From assembly GCA_022568135.1 (NCBI GenBank), contig JADFFQ010000013.1, positions 1 to 64,000 on the forward strand: a stretch of DNA of 64,000 nucleotides, written 5' to 3'. Under the pieces are notes generated by a model. It was not told where the DNA came from, did not search any database, and saw only the letters and a list, made by a program, of their open reading frames with translations. Position 1 is the stretch's first letter. Each line of letters opens with the position of its first letter. This stretch comes from Planctomycetota bacterium. GTDB taxonomy: Bacteria; Planctomycetota; Phycisphaerae; Phycisphaerales; SM1A02. This document shows, piece after piece, positions 1 through 6,946 of the stretch. Position numbers and translations under genes: made by a program.

Positions 1-130
1 CGCCCCGATCTGTTTCGTTTGCCGTTTTGTTTGGTCATCACTGGCCTCCTTGCCGCAGACCAGTCATACTCTACATCACCACAAGGCGCAACCCGTACAT
101 GCGCCGAACATCCGATCCGTCAGACAGAAC

Positions 131-187
131 CTAGGCAACTGGTGCTCCGTCGCCGGCGGCAACCCCTGCGGCACTTGCGGCCCGTAA
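131..187 (+). pseudogene. 3' remnant of a dockerin-type secreted protein gene
   Basis: The last codons read LGNWCSVAGGNPCGTCGP and stop. They match the C-terminal end (LAEWCSVAGGNPCGTCGP) of the genes ending at 25613 and 63282 on the other strand. The frame is open back to base 2, but the residues before LGNW do not resemble the EF-hand region (VPDGC.DAFDL) that should lie within 40 codons, so the gene looks deleted or scrambled just upstream. Its stop codon now coincides with the left end of the inverted-repeat element at 185-289. It could instead be the true end of a divergent gene starting left of the window. Confidence 0.5.
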
Positions 188-289
188 GAAACTATCTCGG
201 AACTGGTGGCACGGCCGTCTCGGCCGTGAGAGAAACGCACGGGCGGGACGCCCGTGCCACTGGAACTGAGGTCTTGAGATAGTTTCTTA
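185..289. mobile_element. MITE-like element with perfect 14-bp terminal inverted repeats
   Basis: taagaaactatctc at 185-198 is the exact reverse complement of 276-289. The terminal TA on each side (185-186 and 288-289) fits a TA target duplication, as made by IS630/Tc1-mariner-type elements, leaving a 101-bp element at 187-287. The interior holds a second palindrome, 207-228 against 238-259, with three mismatches in 22; it belongs to the GGCACGGGCGTCCCGCCCGTGCC-like words common between planctomycete genes. There is no coding capacity. The insertion sits exactly on the stop codon of the dockerin remnant: removing it and one TA restores ccg-TAG, the ending seen in the two other copies of that tail. 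Confidence 0.65.
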
Positions 290-377
290 GCCACAGCCAC
301 CCGCCGATACCCCCCGGTCCATCTCCCAAGTGCAGCGGGACAGTGAGCCACACTGACCGCAATTGGAACTCTGTACC

Positions 378-1061
378 ATGCTCGGCGTGTCAAAGACGGT
401 CCGCCGGCAACTGCCCAACGCATTGACGGTTCTTCGCCTCCTGCTGGCCGGGGCGTTCTTTGCCACACTGAACGCCTACCGCTACCCGGACCACAACACG
501 ACCTGGGCGAATGTAGCGGTGGGGGTGTTCATTGTGGCGGCGATCACCGACGCCTTGGACGGGTACCTGGCGCGGAGATGGGGGGTCGTCTCCACCTTCG
601 GGCGGATCATGGACCCCTTCTGCGACAAGGTGCTGGTGATGGGGGCCTTTATTTATCTGGCCGGGCCGCGATTCGTCGTGCGAGAGTGGGTCGAGGCGGG
701 CGACTTCTTCACGATGGCCACCGGCGTGTACCCGTGGATGGTCGCGGTGGTTCTGGCGCGCGAGCTGCTGGTGACGGGCTTCCGCGGCGAGGCGGAGTCC
801 AAGGGAATCTCCTTCGCCGCCAGTTGGTCGGGCAAGGGGAAGATGATCCTTCAGTCGATCACGATCCCCCTGGTTATCTTCCTGGTGGTGAACTTCAAGA
901 CCGGCCGAGACGACAGCGCCTGGGCTCTCTGGGCTCGCTGGATCTGTTATGTGGTGGTCTACGCCACGGTCGTGGTGACGATCTGGTCCGCTTGGCCGTA
1001 CATCCGGCGGCTGCGGCAGGTCCTCGACCAGGGGGACGCAGCCGGAGACGCGGCGACATGA
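378..1061 (+). CDS. pgsA: CDP-diacylglycerol--glycerol-3-phosphate 3-phosphatidyltransferase
   Basis: Makes phosphatidylglycerophosphate from CDP-diacylglycerol and glycerol-3-phosphate in the inner membrane, the committed step to phosphatidylglycerol. The CDP-alcohol phosphotransferase signature D-G-x2-A-R-x8-G-x3-D-x3-D is complete near residues 60-85 (DGYLAR, then GRIMD and CDK). About 227 residues with several hydrophobic segments, slightly longer than the usual 180-200. ATG at 378 is preferred; a TTG at 363 would add five residues. The stop overlaps the next gene's start (ATGA), so pgsA and pgpA form a two-gene operon for successive reactions. Confidence 0.93.
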   Translation: MLGVSKTVRRQLPNALTVLRLLLAGAFFATLNAYRYPDHNTTWANVAVGVFIVAAITDALDGYLARRWGVVSTFGRIMDPFCDKVLVMGAFIYLAGPRFVVREWVEAGDFFTMATGVYPWMVAVVLARELLVTGFRGEAESKGISFAASWSGKGKMILQSITIPLVIFLVVNFKTGRDDSAWALWARWICYVVVYATVVVTIWSAWPYIRRLRQVLDQGDAAGDAAT

Positions 1062-1570
1062 TCCTGCGGCACGCCTTGCTCACGGTGTGCGGATTGGGAT
1101 TGCTCAAGCCGGCCCCGGGAACTTGGGGCTCGGCGCCTCCGCCAATCCTCGTGCTGGTGCTGCTGTGGGCGGGGTCGGCAGCGTGGATGGTGAATGGGGC
1201 GTTGATCCTGGTCGCCGTGGTCTTTGCGGTCTCCTGCGTGATGTTCGGCCGGTGGGCTGAGCGACATTATCACGGCAGGGACCCCCGCCAGGTCGTGGCT
1301 GACGAAACCGTCGGCCAGTGTGTCGCGCTGCTGTTGCTGCCATGGCGTGAAGTGGTAGACGGTGACGGTTGGGCATGGAACATCACTCTGGCCGCAACGG
1401 CGTTGGTCGCCTTTCGCTTCTTCGACATTCTCAAGCCGCCGCCGATCGGCGCCTTGCAAAGGCTACCCGAGGGTTGGGGCATTCTGCTGGACGATGTGCT
1501 CGCGGGCTTGTACGCGCTGGGCGTCACTCACGCGCTGGCGTGGCTCGTCTGGCCGAGCGTCGGGTGCTGA
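1058..1570 (+). CDS. pgpA: Phosphatidylglycerophosphatase A
   Basis: Removes the phosphate of phosphatidylglycerophosphate to give phosphatidylglycerol, directly after PgsA. The 170-residue protein has the PgpA features GLGLLKPAPGTWGS at the N-terminus, VADETVGQ in the middle and FRFFDILKPPPIGALQ near the end, with four hydrophobic segments. ATG at 1058 overlaps the pgsA stop by four bases, which fixes the start and implies translational coupling. Longer upstream readings in this frame are only the shadow of pgsA. Confidence 0.93.
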   Translation: MILRHALLTVCGLGLLKPAPGTWGSAPPPILVLVLLWAGSAAWMVNGALILVAVVFAVSCVMFGRWAERHYHGRDPRQVVADETVGQCVALLLLPWREVVDGDGWAWNITLAATALVAFRFFDILKPPPIGALQRLPEGWGILLDDVLAGLYALGVTHALAWLVWPSVGC

Positions 1571-1584
1571 GGCGGTCGCAACAC

Positions 1585-1956
1585 TTAGCTTGCACCGCCG
1601 CTGCTGACGGACTGCAACATCGACGGCAGCCGCCCGACAAAGCCTGAGCGGGCCAGCACCTCATCGGCGCCGGCTCGACGTGCTGCACCGAGGAGATCAG
1701 TTCGCACGTGCGAGCCAAAGGCGATCGTGCGCGGCTGATGTTCTGATTGCTTGCACAGCTCGATCGCGTGGATTGGGTCGAGGTCGGGCGCTTCCAAGTC
1801 GATCAGCACAAGGGCGTCATGGTTTGAGGACAGCCGCTCGGTGAGTTGATCGAGGGTGCGAACAGTGGCGACCTCCACCCCCAGCGATCGGGCGGTTGAG
1901 GCGATTTTCGTCGCGAAGATCAGGTCTGGGACGAGAGCGACGATTGTTTTATCCAC
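1585..1956 (-). CDS. Degenerate response-regulator receiver protein
   Basis: A single receiver-like domain of about 123 residues without an output domain. Strand 3 carries the likely phospho-acceptor site (ALVLIDLEAPDLD). The N-terminal acidic pair is only PD (VALVPDLIFA), the Thr/Ser strand is IAFGSHV, and the usual Lys in the last loop seems to be Arg or absent (LARSGFVGRLP). This looks like a pseudo-receiver whose phosphorylation is doubtful. The GTG at 1956 is preceded by AGGAG about ten bases upstream, so I prefer it to longer starts, whose extra residues fall in the repeat region. No kinase gene is nearby. Confidence 0.7.
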   Translation of the reverse strand: MDKTIVALVPDLIFATKIASTARSLGVEVATVRTLDQLTERLSSNHDALVLIDLEAPDLDPIHAIELCKQSEHQPRTIAFGSHVRTDLLGAARRAGADEVLARSGFVGRLPSMLQSVSSGGAS

Positions 1957-2025
1957 AGCGAGGGGGCTCCTGTATCGCGCGGCCGAGGTGCAGAGACTGG
2001 AGGATACTGGAATGTGTGAGGGAAT

Positions 2026-2100
2026 ACCCGGACCTTCCTCGTCCCGACACGGTGACCCGGACCTTCCTCGTCCCGACAAGTCGGGACTCGTCAGGTCCGG
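2026..2100. repeat. 24-bp direct repeat and hairpin, possible terminator
   Basis: Bases 2026-2049 recur at 2055-2078. The second copy leads into a hairpin: gtcccgac (2070-2077), aa, gtcgggac (2080-2087), enlarged by ccggacct (2057-2064) pairing with aggtccgg (2093-2100). It lies just downstream of the minus-strand SRPBCC gene, so it may end its transcript, although there is no T run. The repeat words (CCGGACC, CCTCGTCCCGAC) look like a dispersed intergenic palindrome family. Confidence 0.5.
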
Positions 2101-2137
2101 CTTCTGGTTCTACCACGCATCACCATTTGCTTCCTTT

Positions 2138-2599
2138 CTACAGCGGTCTCACCGCGCGCATATCGTGCCCGACCTCGAGCACGCAGCGGAGGTTGCACAG
2201 ATGCCACCGCCAGCTTACCGCCTCTTGGGCCAGGACCAATAGCGATTCAGCATCAGACCTGAACGGTCCCTGTCGCAACTGGATCTGACTTCCCTGCTCC
2301 CGGTCAGGTTGGACGGACCAGTAGACCGGCGCGTGCATTTCGCTGTGGGCCGCCTGCCAGTCCCAGACGATTTTCCCACCCGCGTCGTACTCGAGGATCG
2401 CCACGGTCGTCGTCCTTGTGAAATCCCGGTTCCAACTCAAGACGATCCGGCCTCCCTTGTGCAGCTCAACCCTCGCCGCGACCGGGAACCACCGGCTGAG
2501 CCCTTCCGCGGTGGTCAAGCAGGTGAACACCTCGTCATGATGACAAGCGATCGTCTCCTGCAGAACCACCCAGGACCCGTCGTCTTCTTGCCTGACCAA
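2138..2599 (-). CDS. SRPBCC (AHSA1-like) domain protein
   Basis: 153 residues matching the START/AHSA1-like helix-grip fold: VLQETIACHHDEVFTCLTTAEGLSRWFP at the start (the typical 'A..vwd.lT....l..Wf' pattern), strands around GGRIVLSW and KIVWDWQ, and a long C-terminal helix (AQEAVSWRWHLCNLRCVLEVG). Such domains bind small hydrophobic ligands or act as co-chaperone modules; the ligand cannot be read here. It has no signal peptide, so it is probably cytoplasmic. It sits 21 bases after lysA in the same direction and could be co-transcribed. Confidence 0.75.
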   Translation of the reverse strand: MVRQEDDGSWVVLQETIACHHDEVFTCLTTAEGLSRWFPVAARVELHKGGRIVLSWNRDFTRTTTVAILEYDAGGKIVWDWQAAHSEMHAPVYWSVQPDREQGSQIQLRQGPFRSDAESLLVLAQEAVSWRWHLCNLRCVLEVGHDMRAVRPL

Positions 2600-2620
2600 G
2601 TCAGCACTCCCTGAATCAAC

Positions 2621-3958
2621 TTATGGGCCGGCCTTAGGATTCGACCGCTTGATATCCAGCACGACCTCGGGTTCCTGTTCGTGGGCGGTGAGGTCATCAT
2701 AGCTTTCGCGGCGGCGAACCAGCATGACGGTGTCGCCGGCCACCATCACCTCGGCGGGTAGTGGCATTGAGTTGTACCGGCTGGCCATCACCATTCCGTA
2801 GGCGCCGCTGGAAAATACCGCCAGCAGATCGCCTCGATTGACCGGCGGCAGTAGGCGATCGACGGCGAGAAAGTCGCCCGATTCGCAGATCGGTCCGACC
2901 ACATCAACCGGAGCCAGGCCGGGAAGGTCCATCTGCTGCCGTCGCCGGCGGGGCACATGCTCACGCGCGACGCGACACGGCCAGATGAAATGGAATGCAC
3001 CGTAGTGCGACGGCCGGATGAGCACGTTCATGCCGCCGTCACAGATCGCAAAGGTCTTGGTCCCCGATTTCTTGACATACAACACCCGCAGAAGCAGCAC
3101 GCCGGCGTTGGCGGTAATCGTTCGCCCCGGCTCGAGGATGATTTTCAGGCCATCCTTGACGCGGTCGGCCAGGAGAGGGACAAGCTCCCGGGCGTATTCG
3201 CTGGCCAGGGGCGCCTGGTCGGTAACGTAGTCCGCGCCAAACCCGCCGCCGAGATCCAGCATGTCAATCCTGTAGCCTCGCGCCGCCAGTTCATCGATGA
3301 GCCGAAGCACTTTCGTGGTGCTCTGGACGTATGGCTTGGCGGAATACACGGGGGAGCCGATGTGCAGGTGAATCCCGGTGAGGGCACAATGCCGGTCGCC
3401 GCCATAGGTGTCGAAGAATGCCCTGGCCCGGTCGAGGTCAACGCCGAACTTCGTTTCCTTCTTGCCGGTCGTCGTGTAGCGATGCGTCTGCGGATCGACG
3501 TCGGGGTTGACGCGCAGCGCGGCCTGGCAGCGGCGGTTCATCCGCGCGGCGATGCGGCTGATATTCTCAAACTCCCCCTCGGACTCGATGTTGAACCATC
3601 CCACCGCGGCCTCCAGGGCCAGACTGATCTCGGCATCGGTCTTGCCGACACCGGCATAGACGCAGCGTTTTGGATCGACGCCCGCCAACCGTGCGCGGTG
3701 CAGCTCGCCGCCGCTGACCAGGTCCATGCCGGCCCCGCATTGGGCGAGGGCCCGGCACACCGCCAGGTTGGCGCTGCTCTTGATCGAGTAACAGATCAGG
3801 GGATCCAGCGCAGCGAACGCCTCGGCGAAGCGGGCATAGTGATCGGTAAGCGTCGCCCGCGAATACACGTAGCACGGCGTCCCCACCTGCTGGGCGATGG
3901 CGGCAACGGTCACGGCCTCGCAATACAGGATGCCATCTTGGTAAGAAAAGTGATCCAT
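2621..3958 (-). CDS. lysA: Diaminopimelate decarboxylase
   Basis: Last step of lysine synthesis: PLP-dependent decarboxylation of meso-diaminopimelate. Fold-type III signatures are present: the PLP lysine in CYSIKSSANLAV (about residue 57), HLHIGSPV, LDLGGGFGADY, ILEPGRTITA, CDGGMNVLIRPS, and the active-site ICESGDFLA with the following Tyr region. At 445 residues it is slightly longer than the usual 415-430, mainly from a hydrophilic C-terminal tail (EVVLDIKRSNPKAGP). ATG at 3958 begins just before the typical FxYxxG.LYCE motif. The next gene in this direction is the SRPBCC protein. Confidence 0.95.
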   Translation of the reverse strand: MDHFSYQDGILYCEAVTVAAIAQQVGTPCYVYSRATLTDHYARFAEAFAALDPLICYSIKSSANLAVCRALAQCGAGMDLVSGGELHRARLAGVDPKRCVYAGVGKTDAEISLALEAAVGWFNIESEGEFENISRIAARMNRRCQAALRVNPDVDPQTHRYTTTGKKETKFGVDLDRARAFFDTYGGDRHCALTGIHLHIGSPVYSAKPYVQSTTKVLRLIDELAARGYRIDMLDLGGGFGADYVTDQAPLASEYARELVPLLADRVKDGLKIILEPGRTITANAGVLLLRVLYVKKSGTKTFAICDGGMNVLIRPSHYGAFHFIWPCRVAREHVPRRRRQQMDLPGLAPVDVVGPICESGDFLAVDRLLPPVNRGDLLAVFSSGAYGMVMASRYNSMPLPAEVMVAGDTVMLVRRRESYDDLTAHEQEPEVVLDIKRSNPKAGP

Positions 3959-4005
3959 ACCACCCCGCGGCGCCCAAGCCCGGCTCGATTGTACCGCCAG
4001 TTGGC

Positions 4006-4452
4006 CTACATATGCTCATTGCCTTGGGGCGGAGGTCCGAAAGACCCGTGGTCACCCCGCCCGCTGAGCGCCGTGCGCAGTCCTGCGAACGAGCTATAGC
4101 CGTTCCACGCCGCGAAAACAAAAAGCAGGAACGGATGGACGCCGCTGTTCCAGGGCGATCCAAAATCCCACACCGCGATCCCCACGAACATCGCCGCGGA
4201 GACGATTCCAACCAGCGCGTAGAGCAGGTTGCCCGCAGAAGTGTTCACCATTGTGATGACGGCCGCCGAGAGGAATCCGATCGCCGCGGCGCGCAACGTC
4301 CATTTGAGGGTGATGACAAGCGGGATCAGGCTGCCCGTCTTTGCGTCAAGCTCCGGAAACGCCAACATGAAGCCGAAGTACCCGAAGATCGCGGCGCTGA
4401 GCAGCATGATGCCCGGCCCGGCCAACGGGCTGCGGTACGATGCCCGGCTCAT
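4006..4452 (-). CDS. Small membrane protein, four predicted helices
   Basis: 148 residues that I do not recognise. Hydrophobic segments are about 12-32 (GPGIMLLSAAIFGYFGFMLA), 43-67 (LIPLVITLK...AAAIGFLSAAVI), 74-95 (LLYALVGIVSAAMFVGIAVW) and 103-122 (HPFLLFVFAAWNGYSSFAGL), with a short polar tail. It lies between the oxidoreductase gene upstream and lysA downstream, all on the minus strand with gaps of about 50 bases, so co-transcription is possible but says nothing firm about function. Confidence 0.65.
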   Translation of the reverse strand: MSRASYRSPLAGPGIMLLSAAIFGYFGFMLAFPELDAKTGSLIPLVITLKWTLRAAAIGFLSAAVITMVNTSAGNLLYALVGIVSAAMFVGIAVWDFGSPWNSGVHPFLLFVFAAWNGYSSFAGLRTALSGRGDHGSFGPPPQGNEHM

Positions 4453-4500
4453 CGCTGGGCTACCCAGAATGGGATGCGGATCGGAGACATCGATTCGCGA

Positions 4501-5667
4501 TTAGACCTCACTGATCTTCACTGCTCGGTGCTCCCTTGCGGAAACCAGTGCGGCGTGAAGCACTTTCTGCGTCCGGCAGGCGTCCTCGAAGTCGGGCAGG
4601 GCAACGATGGGCTTGCGGCCGGCGATCGCCTTGATGATATCCGCAGCCTGGCTGATGAATTGGTGGTCGTACCCCAGCGGGTGTCCGGGCGGCCCGTACG
4701 CTTGGGCATAGGGATGATCGCCGGGGTTGGTGCACATGATCCTGCTCCAGCCACGCAGGGATGATTCAAGCGTGTGGTCCCACCACAGCAGCTCGTTCAT
4801 CCGCTCGAAGTCGAACTTGATCGAACCCCTCTCGGCGTTGATCTCCATGCAGTTACGGTTGGAATTGCCCGTGGCCAGACGGGTCGCTTCAAATGAACCG
4901 ACCGCCCCGGATCTGAACCGGGCAAGAAAGAGCGCACAATCATCGACGGTGGATCTGCCATAGCGGGTCTTGCGCCCTGGGCCCGCCTTGGCCAGCGGTC
5001 GCCTGGTGATGAAGGTCTTGGCGATGGCCCCGGCGATCTCGGTGATCTCGTCTGCGGTGATGAAGCGAGCCATATCGACGATGTGGGCGTTCAGATCGCC
5101 ATGCGCGCCGGAGCCGGCTTGGCTGACATCGAAGCGCCACGACAGACTTGTCTGAGGCCCACCCCAATCCTGGAGGTACTGTGCGCGCACGTGATAGATT
5201 CGCCCCAGCCTCCCTTCGCGTACGAGCTGATGCGCGAAAGCCACCGCGGGACAACGCCGGTAATTGAACCACACAAACGTCTCGATCCCCTGTCGCTTCG
5301 CTCGTTGGGCTGCGATGCGCATGGCCTGAGCATCGTCAAGCCTCCCCGCGAGCGGCTTCTCACACGCCACATGCTTGCCCGCCTCCAGCGCCGCCACGGC
5401 CTGGGGGGCATGGAGATGGTTCGGCGTGGCGATATCCACCAGATCGATTGTTGAATTGTCGATCACCCGGCCGAGGTCCGTGGTCGCCTCGGCCCAGCCC
5501 CACTTGCGGGCGAAGCGGCGGGCGTCTTTCGATTCGCGGGCGCAGACGGTGTGCATCACCGCATCTCGCGGCAGGTCGAAGAACTTGTTGACGCTCATCC
5601 AGGCGTTGGAATGGGCTCGGCCCATGAACCCGGTGCCGATCAGGGCGATGTTCAACGGTTTGGGCAT
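4501..5667 (-). CDS. Gfo/Idh/MocA-family oxidoreductase
   Basis: NAD(P)-dependent sugar-type dehydrogenase of 388 residues. The Rossmann start NIALIGTGFMGRAHSNAW has the GxGxxG-like glycines, the family EKP motif appears as HVACEKPLAG near residue 100, and the C-terminal alpha/beta domain includes GAHGDLNAHIVDMARF and EINAERGSIKFDFERMNELLWW. ATG at 5667 is preceded by GGAGGGTTG, a strong ribosome site, so longer readings are rejected. The substrate is unknown; planctomycetes carry many paralogues. There is no signal peptide, so it is cytoplasmic. Confidence 0.88.
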   Translation of the reverse strand: MPKPLNIALIGTGFMGRAHSNAWMSVNKFFDLPRDAVMHTVCARESKDARRFARKWGWAEATTDLGRVIDNSTIDLVDIATPNHLHAPQAVAALEAGKHVACEKPLAGRLDDAQAMRIAAQRAKRQGIETFVWFNYRRCPAVAFAHQLVREGRLGRIYHVRAQYLQDWGGPQTSLSWRFDVSQAGSGAHGDLNAHIVDMARFITADEITEIAGAIAKTFITRRPLAKAGPGRKTRYGRSTVDDCALFLARFRSGAVGSFEATRLATGNSNRNCMEINAERGSIKFDFERMNELLWWDHTLESSLRGWSRIMCTNPGDHPYAQAYGPPGHPLGYDHQFISQAADIIKAIAGRKPIVALPDFEDACRTQKVLHAALVSAREHRAVKISEV

Positions 5668-5809
5668 CCCGCAACCCTCCGTGCAATGATGATGTCCGCC
5701 ACGTCTCCAATCGCGGCCTCGTCCAAAAGCCCGAGGCGACGCTGGGCGGACGCCACACAATCGTTCATAATGCTCGCGATCACGCAACCCCCACAGGGAG
5801 AATAACCTG

Positions 5810-6793
5810 ATGATTACTCGCCGAGACTTCTGTCTGGCCCTGGGGGCCGTGGCCGCCACAGGCTCCCGACCTCGGCGGTCCTGGGGCACGCTGCTGAGGA
5901 CGCAGGCTCCGTTCGATTCTCAAGAGATACGCGGCAAGGGCGCGGTGATTCTCGGCGACGGCGGTCGCGTGCTGGTGATGCCCACCGGCGACGGCCCGGT
6001 GATGATCGATGCGAAGTTTTTCCACACGGCCGATGATCTGTACGAGCAGGTCCTTCAGCACGTACCAACTCCGCCGACGCTATTGATCAACACCCACCAT
6101 CACCGCGACCATACCGGCGGCAACTGGAAATTCTCCCCCCATGGCCAGTTGATCGCGCATAAGAACCTGGCGCCGCGGCTGGCCGGGAATCTGGCCCAAT
6201 ACCGCCGGACTGCCCAGCAGGAGCTTGATCGACTTCGACAATCCGGGGCGGGTGAAACCCGGATCAACTCCGCCATCGCACGACTTGCGCATGCCGAACG
6301 TCTGGCCGTGGACGATTTTGCCCCCGACCGCCTCTGCTCGGCTGAGCTGAACGTCAGCCCCGGCGGGCTGGAGCTGTACATTCGACACTACGGCCCGGGT
6401 CACACCGACAACGACGTCGTCGTGTTCCTCCCCAAACTCAATATCCTGCACATGGGCGATCTGCTGTTCCACCAGCTGCACCCGTTCATCGACAAAGCGG
6501 CAGGGGCCACGACCGTCGGCTGGCAGCGCTCGGTCCGCGAGGCGATGAAGCTGTGCAATGATGAGACGATCATCATCCCCGGCCACGGCAAGGTCACCGA
6601 CCGGACCGCCCTGCCCAAGCAGATCGAGTATTTCGATCAACTGCGCCAGATCGTCTCCAAGGCGATGGGCGAGGGCAAGAGCCGTGACGAGATCACCACA
6701 ATGAAGCCGGACGTGTTCAAGGGCCGCGGCCTTGACCGGCTGCAATCCCACGCGCTGGGGGTGGTGTACGACGAATTGCACGCAGGGAAGTGA
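5810..6793 (+). CDS. Exported metallo-beta-lactamase-fold hydrolase
   Basis: 327 residues. The N-terminus MITRRDFCLALGAVAA fits a twin-arginine signal (TRRDF), suggesting folded export. The metal ligands of the MBL fold are all visible: INTHHHRDHTGG (about residue 100), GPGHTDND, HMGDLLFHQLHP and IIPGHGKVTD. Such exported enzymes include polyketide-cyclase-like, quinoprotein-relay (SoxH-type) and B3-like hydrolases; the substrate cannot be decided. The gene is divergent from the oxidoreductase at 5667 with a 142-base gap that could hold both promoters. Confidence 0.87.
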   Translation: MITRRDFCLALGAVAATGSRPRRSWGTLLRTQAPFDSQEIRGKGAVILGDGGRVLVMPTGDGPVMIDAKFFHTADDLYEQVLQHVPTPPTLLINTHHHRDHTGGNWKFSPHGQLIAHKNLAPRLAGNLAQYRRTAQQELDRLRQSGAGETRINSAIARLAHAERLAVDDFAPDRLCSAELNVSPGGLELYIRHYGPGHTDNDVVVFLPKLNILHMGDLLFHQLHPFIDKAAGATTVGWQRSVREAMKLCNDETIIIPGHGKVTDRTALPKQIEYFDQLRQIVSKAMGEGKSRDEITTMKPDVFKGRGLDRLQSHALGVVYDELHAGK

Positions 6794-6813
6794 TCTCCTT
6801 TGCGCAACGGTTC

Positions 6814-6902
6814 AATAGCCGCGTGGCGGAAGCCCGCGGGACATGTTCGTCAGGGGCGGGCGCGACGCCGCGCACGCCCTCGCCCTTCCGGGCGAGGCTA
6901 TT
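6814..6902. repeat. BIME-like pair of palindromic repeats bounded by AATAGCC/GGCTATT
   Basis: An inverted pair: aatagccgcgtggcggaagc (start 6814) and, at the other end, a palindrome of the form cgcccttccgggcgag followed by ggctatt (6877-6902). Both half elements recur elsewhere: the first, inverted, at 16476-16501 (24 of 26 identical by eye) and the second at 15958-15984 and 16531-16557. It lies between the convergent ends of the MBL hydrolase and gcvPB, where it could also act as a bidirectional transcript end. Confidence 0.6.
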
Positions 6903-6946
6903 TCATATGCAATACGACTGCCCCGCTCACCGCTAACCGCTGACCA

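Noticed and set aside
76-468. Minus-strand frame containing GTGVPPVRFSHGRDGRATSSE
   Set aside because: These residues are the translation of the intergenic GGCACGG palindrome, a well-known source of spurious planctomycete proteins.
2957-4099. 380-codon plus-strand frame across lysA
   Set aside because: Exact antisense shadow of lysA, which has full motif support.
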